NCBI GenBank assembly: GCA_028290765.1
Contig: JAQGJF010000856.1
Span: 1 to 9,701, forward strand
Reading direction: 5' to 3'
Length of the DNA: 9,701 nt
Origin: Tardiphaga sp.
GTDB lineage: Bacteria > Pseudomonadota > Alphaproteobacteria > Rhizobiales > Xanthobacteraceae
Made by a program: the position numbers and the translations under genes. Every line of letters begins with the position of its first letter. Within the stretch, counting starts at the first letter, position 1. Under the pieces are notes generated by a model. It saw nothing but the letters and a program-made list of their open reading frames with translations, did no database searches and was not told the DNA's origin. Shown piece after piece: positions 1 through 6,910 of this stretch.

Positions 1-329
1 TGCGGGAGGCGGCCGGCGAGGGCTTTGCCTCCGCTACCGACCTCGCCGAATGGCTGGTGCGGACGCTGAAAATGCCGTTCCGCGACGCCCACCACGTCAC
101 CGGGCGGATCGTCGCCAAGGCTTCGAAGGATGGCGTGGCGTTGCATGAATTGCCACTCAAGGAGATGCAGGCGATCGAACCGAAGATCACCGCGGCGGTG
201 ATGGCCGTGCTCTCGGTCGAAGCCTCGGTCAAGAGTCGCGTCAGCTTTGGCGGCACGGCGCCGAAAAACGTCCGCGCCCAGGCCAAGGCGTGGCTCAAGC
301 GGCTGGAAAAAGAGCGGAAATTGGGCTGA
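1..329 (+). CDS. argH: Argininosuccinate lyase, C-terminal part (5' end outside window)
   Basis: This is the last 108 codons of argininosuccinate lyase, which splits argininosuccinate into arginine and fumarate in the cytoplasm, the final step of arginine synthesis. The reading frame is open from base 3 and ends with TGA at 327-329. Conserved C-terminal landmarks are visible: the ATDLAEWLV helix, the [14 protein letters not shown] segment and the [15 protein letters not shown] segment near the end, which closes the fumarase/aspartase-superfamily fold. The catalytic signature loop (GSSxMPxKxN) lies upstream of the window and cannot be checked. A GTG at 57 is an internal valine, not a start. 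The gene is followed after 92 bases by the LptM-like lipoprotein gene and lysA, an order I know from related alphaproteobacteria. Confidence 0.95.
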   Translation, partial: REAAGEGFASATDLAEWLVRTLKMPFRDAHHVTGRIVAKASKDGVALHELPLKEMQAIEPKITAAVMAVLSVEASVKSRVSFGGTAPKNVRAQAKAWLKRLEKERKLG

Positions 330-409
330 GCCGCGAATTTCGCGACAAATTCTTATCCCATCCGGGTCTCGCCAGAGAGAGGCAATCTTTGTATGGTGCC
401 GGCGCATTT

Positions 410-414
410 GGGGA
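410..414 (+). promoter_or_regulatory. Ribosome binding site for the LptM-like gene
   Basis: GGGGA lies seven bases before the GTG at 422. It supports that codon as the start over earlier in-frame codons of the longer open frame, which would place extra residues before the signal peptide. Confidence 0.55.
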
Positions 415-421
415 ACTTGCT

Positions 422-718
422 GTGAATCGCACTACCGGTCCCGCGTCTTCCAGTCTCGCGTCTTCGAGACGGGCCGCGTTCGTTCTGATCGCTCTGACAC
501 TGGCGCTCGCGGGCTGCGGGCGCAAAGGCGCGCTCGATCTGCCGCCCAACGCCATGGCCGCGCAACCCACGAGTTCGGCCCCTGGCTCGGTCGACGCCGA
601 GGCCGATGCGGCCGCGAACCGGGGAACCGTGTTCGATCCGTCCTTTGGCGCCGATAGGCCGCCGGCCGCCACCAAGGGCAAGAAGAAGTCTTTCATTCTC
701 GACCCGATCCTCGACTGA
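422..718 (+). CDS. lptM: LptM-like small lipoprotein
   Basis: This encodes a 98-residue predicted outer-membrane lipoprotein. Starting at GTG 422, residues 1-18 are polar with an Arg-Arg pair, residues 19-30 form a hydrophobic signal segment, and L29-A30-G31-C32 is a lipobox, so Cys32 should be lipidated. The lipobox runs straight into CGRKGALDLPP, the conserved motif of the LptM (formerly YifL) family. In E. coli LptM helps mature the LptD/LptE lipopolysaccharide translocon. The rest is low-complexity Ala/Pro/Ser sequence ending in a basic patch (KGKKK) and the hydrophobic tail SFILDPILD. The start was chosen because it has a ribosome site (410-414) and gives a proper signal peptide. It lies between argH and lysA, nine bases before lysA, so the two are probably co-transcribed. 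The role in this organism is inferred from the family. Confidence 0.82.
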   Translation: MNRTTGPASSSLASSRRAAFVLIALTLALAGCGRKGALDLPPNAMAAQPTSSAPGSVDAEADAAANRGTVFDPSFGADRPPAATKGKKKSFILDPILD

Positions 719-727
719 GCCGCGCCG

Positions 728-1993
728 ATGCGCCACTTCGATTACCAGGGCGGCGTACTCCACGCCGAGGCCGTGAGCATTCCGGCTTTGGCGGACGCCG
801 TCGGCACGCCGTTTTACTGCTATTCGACCGCCACGCTGGAGCGCCATTACCGGGTCTTCACCGAAGCCTTCGCCGGCGAGAAGCTGCTGGTGTGTTACGC
901 CATGAAGGCGAACTCCAACCAGTCGGTGCTGCGTACGCTGGCCAAGCTCGGCGCCGGTGCCGATGTGGTGTCCGGCGGCGAGTTGAAGCGCGCGCTGGCG
1001 GCGGGAATTGCGCCGGACAAGATCCTGTTTTCCGGCATCGGCAAGACCGCCGCGGAACTGCGCGCGGCGCTGACGCAGGATATCCTCTGCATCAATGTCG
1101 AATCCGAACCTGAGCTCGAACTGCTGTCCGCCATCGCGACCGAGATCGACCGGGTGGCGCGGGTCTCGGTTCGCGTCAATCCGGATGTCGACGCCGGCAC
1201 CCATGCCAAGATTTCCACCGGCAAGTCGGAGAACAAATTCGGCATTCCGCTCCGCCATGCGCGTGCGGTCTATGCCCGTGCCGCACAGCTTCCCGGCATC
1301 CGCGTCACCGGCGTCGATATGCATATCGGCAGCCAGATCACCGATCTCGGACCGCTGGAGGCGGCGTTCAACCTGCTGGTGGAGTTCGTCCGGACCCTGC
1401 GCAGCGACGGCCACGTCATGTCGCATGTCGATTTCGGCGGCGGGCTCGGCATTCCATATCATCCGGATGCGCCGACGCCGCCCGATCCGGCCGCCTATGC
1501 CGCGATCGTCAAGCGGGCGACGCAGGGCCTCGACTGCACGCTGATGTTCGAGCCGGGCCGGATGATCGTCGGCAATGCCGGCATCCTGGTCACGCGCGTC
1601 GTCTATGTGAAGCATGGCGACGCCAAGAATTTCGTCATCATCGATGCCGCGATGAACGATCTGATCCGGCCGACGCTGTATGAGGCCTATCACGAGATCC
1701 TGCCGGTGCGCGCGGCCCAGCCGGGCCAGCACCAGATCGTCGCCGACGTGGTCGGGCCGGTCTGCGAAAGCGGCGACTATCTGGCACTGGCGCGCGGCAT
1801 GGCCGAGCCGAAGCCCGGCGATCTCTTGGCGATCATGACCGCGGGAGCCTATGGCGCGGTGCAGTCCGGTACCTACAACACCCGTGCGCTGGTTCCGGAA
1901 GTGCTGGTCCATGGCGAGCGCCATGCCGTGATCCGGCCGCGAATCGAGGTCGAACAATTGATCGCGATGGATACGCCGGCGCCGTGGCTTTGA
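728..1993 (+). CDS. lysA: Diaminopimelate decarboxylase
   Basis: This 421-residue PLP enzyme removes the D-centre carboxyl group of meso-diaminopimelate to give L-lysine, the last step of the pathway. It is a group IV (alanine racemase-like fold) decarboxylase. Visible active-site features are the PLP lysine K60 in YAMKANSN, H199 in MHIGSQ, the glycine loop GGGLG at 237-241 that holds the cofactor phosphate, EPGR at 275-278, and the CES motif at 346-348 near the C-terminus, whose Cys is contributed across the dimer interface. Length is typical for the family. ATG 728 was chosen because it gives the standard N-terminus (MRHFDYQGG) nine bases after the lptM stop; the upstream ribosome site is weak, which fits translational coupling. 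Meso-DAP is also a peptidoglycan precursor, so this enzyme draws on the cell-wall pool. Confidence 0.97.
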   Translation: MRHFDYQGGVLHAEAVSIPALADAVGTPFYCYSTATLERHYRVFTEAFAGEKLLVCYAMKANSNQSVLRTLAKLGAGADVVSGGELKRALAAGIAPDKILFSGIGKTAAELRAALTQDILCINVESEPELELLSAIATEIDRVARVSVRVNPDVDAGTHAKISTGKSENKFGIPLRHARAVYARAAQLPGIRVTGVDMHIGSQITDLGPLEAAFNLLVEFVRTLRSDGHVMSHVDFGGGLGIPYHPDAPTPPDPAAYAAIVKRATQGLDCTLMFEPGRMIVGNAGILVTRVVYVKHGDAKNFVIIDAAMNDLIRPTLYEAYHEILPVRAAQPGQHQIVADVVGPVCESGDYLALARGMAEPKPGDLLAIMTAGAYGAVQSGTYNTRALVPEVLVHGERHAVIRPRIEVEQLIAMDTPAPWL

Positions 1994-2010
1994 CGGGCTG
2001 ATGCCCCACC

Positions 2011-2065
2011 CCGGATCCTTCCCGCAGTGAGGGAGCCCGGAATCACGCTTTCGTGACACGGTTTT
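2011..2065 (+). terminator. Possible terminator or decayed palindrome after lysA
   Basis: Two hairpins follow the lysA stop. The first pairs TTCCC at 2019-2023 with GGGAG at 2031-2035, flanked by CCGG at 2011-2014 and 2037-2040. The second pairs TCACG at 2043-2047 with CGTGA at 2052-2056 around CTTT. A TTTT run comes at 2062-2065, five bases after the second stem, which is not ideal for an intrinsic terminator. The first hairpin could equally be a worn dispersed repeat. Confidence 0.3.
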
Positions 2066-2159
2066 ACCGGCATGATGCGGCCCACGCTTTGCATGTGAGT
2101 TGTGACCTTGGGCACGGTGCCTCACTGTCGCCGATGTGTTAGGCTTCTGTTCGCAATCT

Positions 2160-2163
2160 GGAG
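2160..2163 (+). promoter_or_regulatory. Ribosome binding site deciding the TTG start of the TIGR02302 gene
   Basis: GGAG stands three bases before TTG 2167 and six bases before TTG 2170. The second spacing is close to optimal and identical to that of ftsE in this window, so 2170 is the preferred start. Confidence 0.5.
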
Positions 2164-2169
2164 AGTTTG

Positions 2170-4716
2170 TTGACCGGAACAACCCCCGACGACCCCGATG
2201 CGGTATCCCGGCTGCACCTGACGCAGGCCCTGCAGCGTGCGCGGCTGGCGATCGCGTGGGAGCGGGGCTGGCCGCATCTGGCGCGCGTCCTGAGCCTGGT
2301 GGGGCTGTTTCTGGTGGCGTCCTGGGTCGGCCTTTGGCTCGCGCTGCCGTTCATCGCCCGTGCCATCGGGCTCGGCCTGTTCGCTCTGCTGGCCCTCGCG
2401 GCGCTGTTTCCGCTGCTCAAATTCCGCTGGCCGAGCCGCGAGGATGGCCTCGGCCGGCTCGATCGCGGCACCGGCATCCGCCATCGCCCGGCGACCGCGC
2501 TGACCGATACGCTGAAGTCGCAGGATCCGGTGGCGCTGGCGCTATGGCAGGCGCAGCGCGAACGCACGCTGGCCTCGATCAAACGCATCCGCGCCGGCCT
2601 GCCGTCGCCACGGCTGCCGATCCACGATCCATGGGCGCTGCGCGCGCTGGTCGCGGTGATGCTGGTGGCGAGCTATGTCGCCGCCGGCGATGAACGCACC
2701 GCCCGCCTCGCCGCGGCGTTCGACTGGAACGGGGTGCTGGCACCGGCCAATATCCGGGTCGATGCCTGGGTGACGCCGCCGCTCTACACCAGCAAGCCGC
2801 CGATCATTTTGTCCGCCGCCAACAAGGATGCCGGCACGCCCGATTCCGGCGCGCTGCCGGTGCCGGCGGGTTCGACGCTGATCGTGCGCTCCAGCGGCGG
2901 CAATCTGGACGTCGCGGTCGGCGGTGGCCTCACCGAGGCGGCGCCGGTGGGCGACGCGCCGAAGGGCACCAACGAACGCCACTTCACCATTGCCGGCGAC
3001 GGCACCGCCCATGTCCGGGCGCCCTCGGGCCAGCCGTTGTGGAAATTCACCGCCATTCCCGACCGCGCCCCGACCATCGCGCTGGCCAAGGATCCCGAGC
3101 GCCAGGCGCGTGGATCGCTGCAGATGTCCTACAAGATCGAGGACGACTACGGCGTCACCGAAGCCAAGGCGCTGTTTGCCGCCCGCGCCAATGACGCGGC
3201 GAAGGGCGCCGCGGCGCCACGGCCGCTGTTCGATCCGCCGCAATTCGCGCTGGTGCTGCCGAATGCGCGAACCCGCAACGCCGTCGGACAAACCGTCAAG
3301 GATCTGAGCGAGGATCCCTATGCCGGCGCCGACGTGACGCTGACCCTGACCGCGCGCGACGAGGCCGGCAATGAAGGCCGCAGCGAGCCCTTCAACACCC
3401 GCCTGCCGGAGCGGCTGTTCACCAAGCCGCTGGCGCGGGCGCTGATCGAGCAGCGCCGGATCCTGGCGCTCGATGCCAATCAGAATGGCCAAGTGTACAC
3501 GGCACTCGATGCGCTGATGATCGCGCCGGAGCTGTTCACGCCGGAAGCCGGCCAGTATCTTGGGCTCCACAGCGTCGCGCGCCAGCTCGAGGCCGCCCGC
3601 ACCGATGTCGCGCTGCGCGACGTCGTCGCCAGCCTGTGGGCGCTGGCGATCACCATCGAGGACGGCGACATCACCGATGCCGACAAGGCGCTGCGGGCTG
3701 CGCAGGAGGCACTTAGGCAGGCGCTGGAACGCGGCGCCAGTGATGAAGAAATCAAGAAGCTCACCGAGAACCTGCGCGCGGCCATGGACAACTTCCTGCG
3801 TCAGCTTGCCGAGCAGATGCGCAACAATCCTCAGCAATTGGCCCGCCCGCTGGATCCCAACGCAAAGGTTCTCAGCCAGCGAGACCTGAACAATCTGCTT
3901 GCTGAGATCGAGCGAAAGTCTCGCTCGGGCGACAAGCAGGGCGCCCAGGAAGCGTTGGATCGACTTGCAGAGCTGATGAAACAGCTTCAGATGGCGCAGC
4001 CCGGCCAGTCCGGCGACGACGACATGGAACAAGCGCTGAACGAGCTTGGCGACATGATCCGCAAGCAGCAGCAATTGCGCGACAAGACCTTCAAGCAGGG
4101 CCAGGATTCCCGGCGCGACCGCATGCGCGGCAAGCAGGGCGACCAGAGCATGGGCGACCTGCAGCAGGACCAGCAGGGCCTGCGCAACCGGCTCAAGAAG
4201 CTTCAGGAAGAACTGGCCAAGCGCGGCATGAACCCGGGCCAGAAGGGCCAAAAAGGCGAGAAGGGCCAGGGCGGCGAACAGGGACAGCAAGGCGATCAGG
4301 GCGACCAGGACGGTGACGGGCTCGGCGATGCGGATTCCGCCATGGGCGATGCCGATGGCCGGCTCGGTGAAGGCAATGCCGATGGCGCGGTGGATTCGCA
4401 GGGCCGGGCGATCGAGGCGCTGCGCAAGGGCGCCCAGGCCATGGCGCAGGCGATGCAGCAGGGCGACGGCGACGGTCAGGGGGACGGCCCCGGCAATCGT
4501 CCGGGACGTCAGCAGAGCGGCGGCAACCAGACCGATCCGTTGGGACGGCCGCTGCATGGCCGCGAATTCGGCGACGATTTCACGGTCAAGATTCCCGGCG
4601 AAATCGACGTCCAGCGGGTCCGCCGCATCCTCGAAGAACTGCGCCGCCGCCTCGCCGATCCGCAGCGCCCGCAGATCGAACTCGATTACCTCGAGCGACT
4701 GCTTAAGGATTATTAA
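2170..4716 (+). CDS. TIGR02302 / DUF4175-type membrane protein with Gln/Gly-rich tail
   Basis: This 848-residue protein matches what I know of TIGR02302, a roughly 850-residue family largely confined to alphaproteobacteria and without a known function. In order: two hydrophobic helices at about 38-59 and 64-83, a third at about 156-172, a long extracytoplasmic region with beta-rich sequence (about 190-420, including the PDRAPTIALAKDPERQARGS stretch), then helical Gln/Leu/Arg-rich sequence (about 500-675), a collagen-like Gly/Gln/Asp low-complexity stretch (about 675-775), and a conserved charged C-terminus (VQRVRRILEELRRRLADP, ending ERLLKDY). The frame is unbroken; I recall that a Bradyrhizobium japonicum homologue is split into two frames. 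The start is TTG: 2170 has better ribosome-site spacing than 2167, and no suitable ATG exists. The gene stands alone after lysA. An envelope role is inference only. Confidence 0.88.
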   Translation: MTGTTPDDPDAVSRLHLTQALQRARLAIAWERGWPHLARVLSLVGLFLVASWVGLWLALPFIARAIGLGLFALLALAALFPLLKFRWPSREDGLGRLDRGTGIRHRPATALTDTLKSQDPVALALWQAQRERTLASIKRIRAGLPSPRLPIHDPWALRALVAVMLVASYVAAGDERTARLAAAFDWNGVLAPANIRVDAWVTPPLYTSKPPIILSAANKDAGTPDSGALPVPAGSTLIVRSSGGNLDVAVGGGLTEAAPVGDAPKGTNERHFTIAGDGTAHVRAPSGQPLWKFTAIPDRAPTIALAKDPERQARGSLQMSYKIEDDYGVTEAKALFAARANDAAKGAAAPRPLFDPPQFALVLPNARTRNAVGQTVKDLSEDPYAGADVTLTLTARDEAGNEGRSEPFNTRLPERLFTKPLARALIEQRRILALDANQNGQVYTALDALMIAPELFTPEAGQYLGLHSVARQLEAARTDVALRDVVASLWALAITIEDGDITDADKALRAAQEALRQALERGASDEEIKKLTENLRAAMDNFLRQLAEQMRNNPQQLARPLDPNAKVLSQRDLNNLLAEIERKSRSGDKQGAQEALDRLAELMKQLQMAQPGQSGDDDMEQALNELGDMIRKQQQLRDKTFKQGQDSRRDRMRGKQGDQSMGDLQQDQQGLRNRLKKLQEELAKRGMNPGQKGQKGEKGQGGEQGQQGDQGDQDGDGLGDADSAMGDADGRLGEGNADGAVDSQGRAIEALRKGAQAMAQAMQQGDGDGQGDGPGNRPGRQQSGGNQTDPLGRPLHGREFGDDFTVKIPGEIDVQRVRRILEELRRRLADPQRPQIELDYLERLLKDY

Positions 4717-4755
4717 AGCCGGATTCCAGGTTGAACTGATGCGCTAACCCCAACA

Positions 4756-4815
4756 CGCGTCATTTCGGGCTCGCGCAAGAAGCGCGATGCGCGATTGCGC
4801 ATCGGGAATGACGCG
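4756..4815. repeat. Nested palindromic repeat between convergent genes (REP-like)
   Basis: An 11-bp outer stem pairs 4756-4766 with 4805-4815 (CGCGTCATTTC with GGAATGACGCG, one T-G pair). Inside it, 4785-4804 forms a perfect 8-bp hairpin (CGATGCGC, loop GATT, GCGCATCG), with a smaller GCGC/GCGC hairpin just before. It fills the gap between the stops of the TIGR02302 gene (4716) and the response-regulator gene (4829). The GTCATT...GAATGAC ends match a dispersed palindrome I recognise from Nitrobacteraceae. It could stop or stabilise transcripts from both sides, but neither strand has a T-run, so it is not a standard intrinsic terminator. Confidence 0.7.
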
Positions 4816-4828
4816 CCCCCTATTGAGG

Positions 4829-5203
4829 TCAGTTCTTCCGTGCCGCCAGCGCGTCGGCTACCGCGGTCCGGATATCCGCCACCGAAAACGGCTTGGTGAC
4901 GACGTCGTGGACAATGGCGTTGAGGCCCGAGGCGCGTTCGCGCTGATCGGCAAAGCCGGTCATCAGCAGGATCGTCAATCCGGGAAAGTCACGGGCCACC
5001 GCCAGCGCCAGCGCGATGCCGTCCATCACCGGCATCTTGATGTCGGTGAGCAGCAGATCGAAGGCGCCGTCCTCGCGGGTGAGGATTTCCAGCGCTTCGG
5101 CGCCGTCTTCGGCGGTGACCGTCTCATGGCCGTCCATGGCGATGGCGCGCGCCACCAGGGAGCGCATCGATTCCTCGTCGTCGGCGATCAGGATGCGTGG
5201 CAT
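4829..5203 (-). CDS. Single-domain response regulator (CpdR/DivK-like)
   Basis: This is a 124-residue stand-alone receiver domain with no output domain. All phosphorylation residues are present: acidic pocket D8-D9, phospho-acceptor D54 in LLLTDIKMP, T82 in LLMTGF, and K104 in VTKPF. The TGFA sequence after the fourth strand and the short tail resemble CpdR, which in Caulobacter and rhizobia adapts ClpXP proteolysis to the cell cycle when unphosphorylated. DivK-type or chemotaxis-type partners are also possible, so I give no gene symbol. The ATG lies three bases after the stop of the zinc-ribbon gene, so the two form an operon. No histidine kinase or phosphotransferase gene is nearby, so phosphate must come from elsewhere. 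The gene ends at the palindrome shared with the TIGR02302 gene. Confidence 0.9.
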   Translation of the reverse strand: MPRILIADDEESMRSLVARAIAMDGHETVTAEDGAEALEILTREDGAFDLLLTDIKMPVMDGIALALAVARDFPGLTILLMTGFADQRERASGLNAIVHDVVTKPFSVADIRTAVADALAARKN

Positions 5204-5206
5204 GGG

Positions 5207-6058
5207 TCAGGTGCTTCCGGCGGCGACGTCGCGCTTGTTGACGAAGCGCACGTCGATGCTGCGGCCCTCGGCGGGCGGCGATGCCAGCCGCGAGCGGAAC
5301 CAGGCCTTGTCGCCGGGGTTGAGCAGCGCCTGCTCCAGCTTCGCATTCCAGGCGTAGATCTCGGTGCCCTGGGCGTCGCGGACGATGAAGCGCAGACGCG
5401 GCAGTTCGACCGGTTTGCGGGTTTCGTCGACGATCACGCCTTCGACGACGAGTACCGGCTTGCCGTCGACATTTTCCGTCGTGAGCTTGACGTCCTTGAA
5501 GGCCAGTCCGCGCAAATTCACCTCGAGGCCGGCCATTTTGTAGAACGACGCGGTTTGCGGCAGCAGCCGCACCACATCGGCGCGCCAGATCATCAGCGCC
5601 AGCACCAGCGCGGCCATGGCGGCGCAGGCGGTGGACAGGCTGATCGGCGAACCGAAGGGCAGGCGAAGCCCGATCGAGGGCTTCAGCAGTCGGCGCAGCA
5701 GCGACCGGCGCGGCGAAGCCGCCGCCTCGATGTCCTTGTCGTCCTGGGCCAGCGCCGACCAGTTGTCGCCGTCATGACCGTCCTCAGCGGGCCAATCGCC
5801 CGAAATCGAGGGGCTGTCGACGGTGGGAGTGTCCTGGCCGTCGTCTTCCGGGGCAAGTTCGCCCCACCCTGACAGATCTTCATCCGCTCCGGCATCGGCG
5901 GCCATCGCCGGAACCGGCACCTCCGCCGCAGCCAGTTCCTCCGGATGGGCCAGCCAGGTCTCCGAGCACCGGGAACAGCGGACGGTCCGCCCGGCGGCGC
6001 CAAAGGTGGCCAGATTGACGGCGTAGGATGTCGTACAATGGGGGCAAACGATGTGCAT
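5207..6058 (-). CDS. MJ0042-type zinc-ribbon, single-span membrane protein (DUF3426-like)
   Basis: This encodes 283 residues. The N-terminus is a zinc ribbon of the MJ0042 type with C5-x2-C8 (CPHC) and C28-x2-C31 (CSRC), then an acidic Ala/Asp/Glu-rich linker (about 36-112), a basic patch (RRSLLRRLLK, about 117-126), one membrane helix (about 140-160) and a C-terminal domain (about 175-283) like DUF3426, which should sit in the periplasm with the zinc ribbon in the cytoplasm. The start at 6058 begins directly with the ribbon (MHIVCPHC); the open frame extends 26 codons further upstream, but those residues look like non-coding leader. Function is unknown for the family; a sensor or scaffold role is inference. 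It is the first gene of an operon with the response regulator and is divergent from ftsE. Confidence 0.85.
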   Translation of the reverse strand: MHIVCPHCTTSYAVNLATFGAAGRTVRCSRCSETWLAHPEELAAAEVPVPAMAADAGADEDLSGWGELAPEDDGQDTPTVDSPSISGDWPAEDGHDGDNWSALAQDDKDIEAAASPRRSLLRRLLKPSIGLRLPFGSPISLSTACAAMAALVLALMIWRADVVRLLPQTASFYKMAGLEVNLRGLAFKDVKLTTENVDGKPVLVVEGVIVDETRKPVELPRLRFIVRDAQGTEIYAWNAKLEQALLNPGDKAWFRSRLASPPAEGRSIDVRFVNKRDVAAGST

Positions 6059-6098
6059 GGAGCTATTCGCCAGGTGACGTCGGCCGCAGGCTACAAGA

Positions 6099-6131
6099 CG
6101 TCCGTTAACGAATCGGAAACCATAACGGACG
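6099..6131. promoter_or_regulatory. Inverted repeat in the shared zinc-ribbon / ftsE promoter region
   Basis: CGTCCGTTA at 6099-6107 and TAACGGACG at 6123-6131 are perfect 9-bp inverted copies, 15 bases apart. They lie 41 bases before the zinc-ribbon start and about 120 bases before ftsE, in the only non-coding stretch between these divergent genes. The half-site size and spacing suit a dimeric repressor or activator site; a hairpin in the zinc-ribbon leader RNA is the alternative. I see no confident -35/-10 pair on either strand. Confidence 0.45.
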
Positions 6132-6240
6132 CACAAGCAATCGGCAGGACGATCGGGCCGTCAAGTCGAAGCTTCCGGGTTTCGGGGCCGATCTGGCGGT
6201 CGATGGGTCCTGGTCGCCACCGTCGCGCGTAACATCGAAC

Positions 6241-6244
6241 GGAG
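6241..6244 (+). promoter_or_regulatory. Ribosome binding site for ftsE (TTG start)
   Basis: GGAG lies six bases before TTG 6251. It supports this non-ATG start, which gives the normal FtsE N-terminus. Confidence 0.6.
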
Positions 6245-6250
6245 CTGAGC

Positions 6251-6910
6251 TTGGTCCGGTTCGAAAATGTTGGTCTGCGCTACGGGCTTGGCCCGGAGAT
6301 TTTGCGCGACCTCAGTTTTCAGATTCCCGCCCACTCCTTCCAGTTTCTCACCGGTCCCTCCGGCGCCGGCAAGACCTCGCTGCTGCGGCTGTTGTTCCTG
6401 TCGCTGCGGCCGACCCGCGGGCTGGTCAATCTGTTCGGCCGTGACGTCTCGCTGCTCGGCAAGGATGAAGTCGCCGACCTGCGCAAGCGCATCGGCATCG
6501 TGCTGCAGGATTTCCGCCTGCTCGATCACATGACCACCTATGAAAACGTGGCGCTGCCGTTCCGGGTCATGGGCCGTGCCGAATCGAGCTATCGCCGCGA
6601 GGTGATCGATCTGTTGAAATGGGTCGGTCTCGGCGATCGGATGGATGCGTTGCCGCCGGTCCTGTCCGGCGGGGAAAAGCAGCGTGCGGCGATTGCGCGC
6701 GCCGTGATCGCGCGGCCGCATCTGCTGCTGGCGGACGAGCCGACCGGCAACGTCGACCCGACACTGGGGCGGCGCCTGCTGCGGCTGTTCATCGAATTGA
6801 ACAAATCGGGCACCGCGGTCATTATCGCAACCCACGATATCGCGCTGATGGATCAATACGACGCGCGGCGGCTGGTGCTGCATCAGGGACGGCTGCATAT
6901 CTATGAGTAG
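6251..6910 (+). CDS. ftsE: Cell division ATP-binding protein FtsE
   Basis: FtsE is the cytoplasmic ATPase of the FtsEX complex, which works at the division site and transmits ATP hydrolysis through FtsX to cell-wall hydrolase control in the periplasm. The 219-residue protein has normal length and a full ABC set: Walker A GPSGAGKTS at 35-43 (K41), Q-loop Q86, signature LSGGE at 138-142, Walker B LLLADEP at 158-164 with catalytic E163, and switch H195 in ATHD. The stretch LLFLSLRPTRGLVNLFGRD and the QDFRLL and NVALP motifs are FtsE-like rather than LolD-like, and the immediate ftsX partner confirms the assignment. The signature continues LSGGEKQ where many relatives have LSGGEQQ. The start is TTG with a good ribosome site; the ftsX start overlaps its last codons. 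Confidence 0.96.
   Translation: MVRFENVGLRYGLGPEILRDLSFQIPAHSFQFLTGPSGAGKTSLLRLLFLSLRPTRGLVNLFGRDVSLLGKDEVADLRKRIGIVLQDFRLLDHMTTYENVALPFRVMGRAESSYRREVIDLLKWVGLGDRMDALPPVLSGGEKQRAAIARAVIARPHLLLADEPTGNVDPTLGRRLLRLFIELNKSGTAVIIATHDIALMDQYDARRLVLHQGRLHIYE

Noticed and set aside
386..400. Promoter -10 (TATGGT at 392-397) before the LptM-like gene
   Set aside because: There is no credible -35 at 16-18 bases upstream, so I cannot support it as a promoter.
353..2182. Long antisense open frame (609 codons) opposite lptM and lysA
   Set aside because: It mirrors a clearly real gene in GC-rich DNA and its product is Arg/Gly/His-rich with no recognisable domain, the usual shadow pattern.
2542..4557. Long antisense open frame (671 codons) opposite the TIGR02302 gene
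   Set aside because: The Leu/Ala/Val-rich product is the complement of the Gln/Gly/Glu-rich coding strand; no start signal or family features.
4787..5872. Plus-strand open frame across the response regulator and zinc-ribbon genes
   Set aside because: Both minus-strand genes carry complete motif sets (receiver residues; CPHC/CSRC), so the plus frame is a shadow.
6099..6131. CtrA binding site (TTAA-N7-TTAA) in the divergent region
   Set aside because: A TTAA half is present at 6105-6108 but no second half at the right spacing; the pattern is better described as an inverted repeat.
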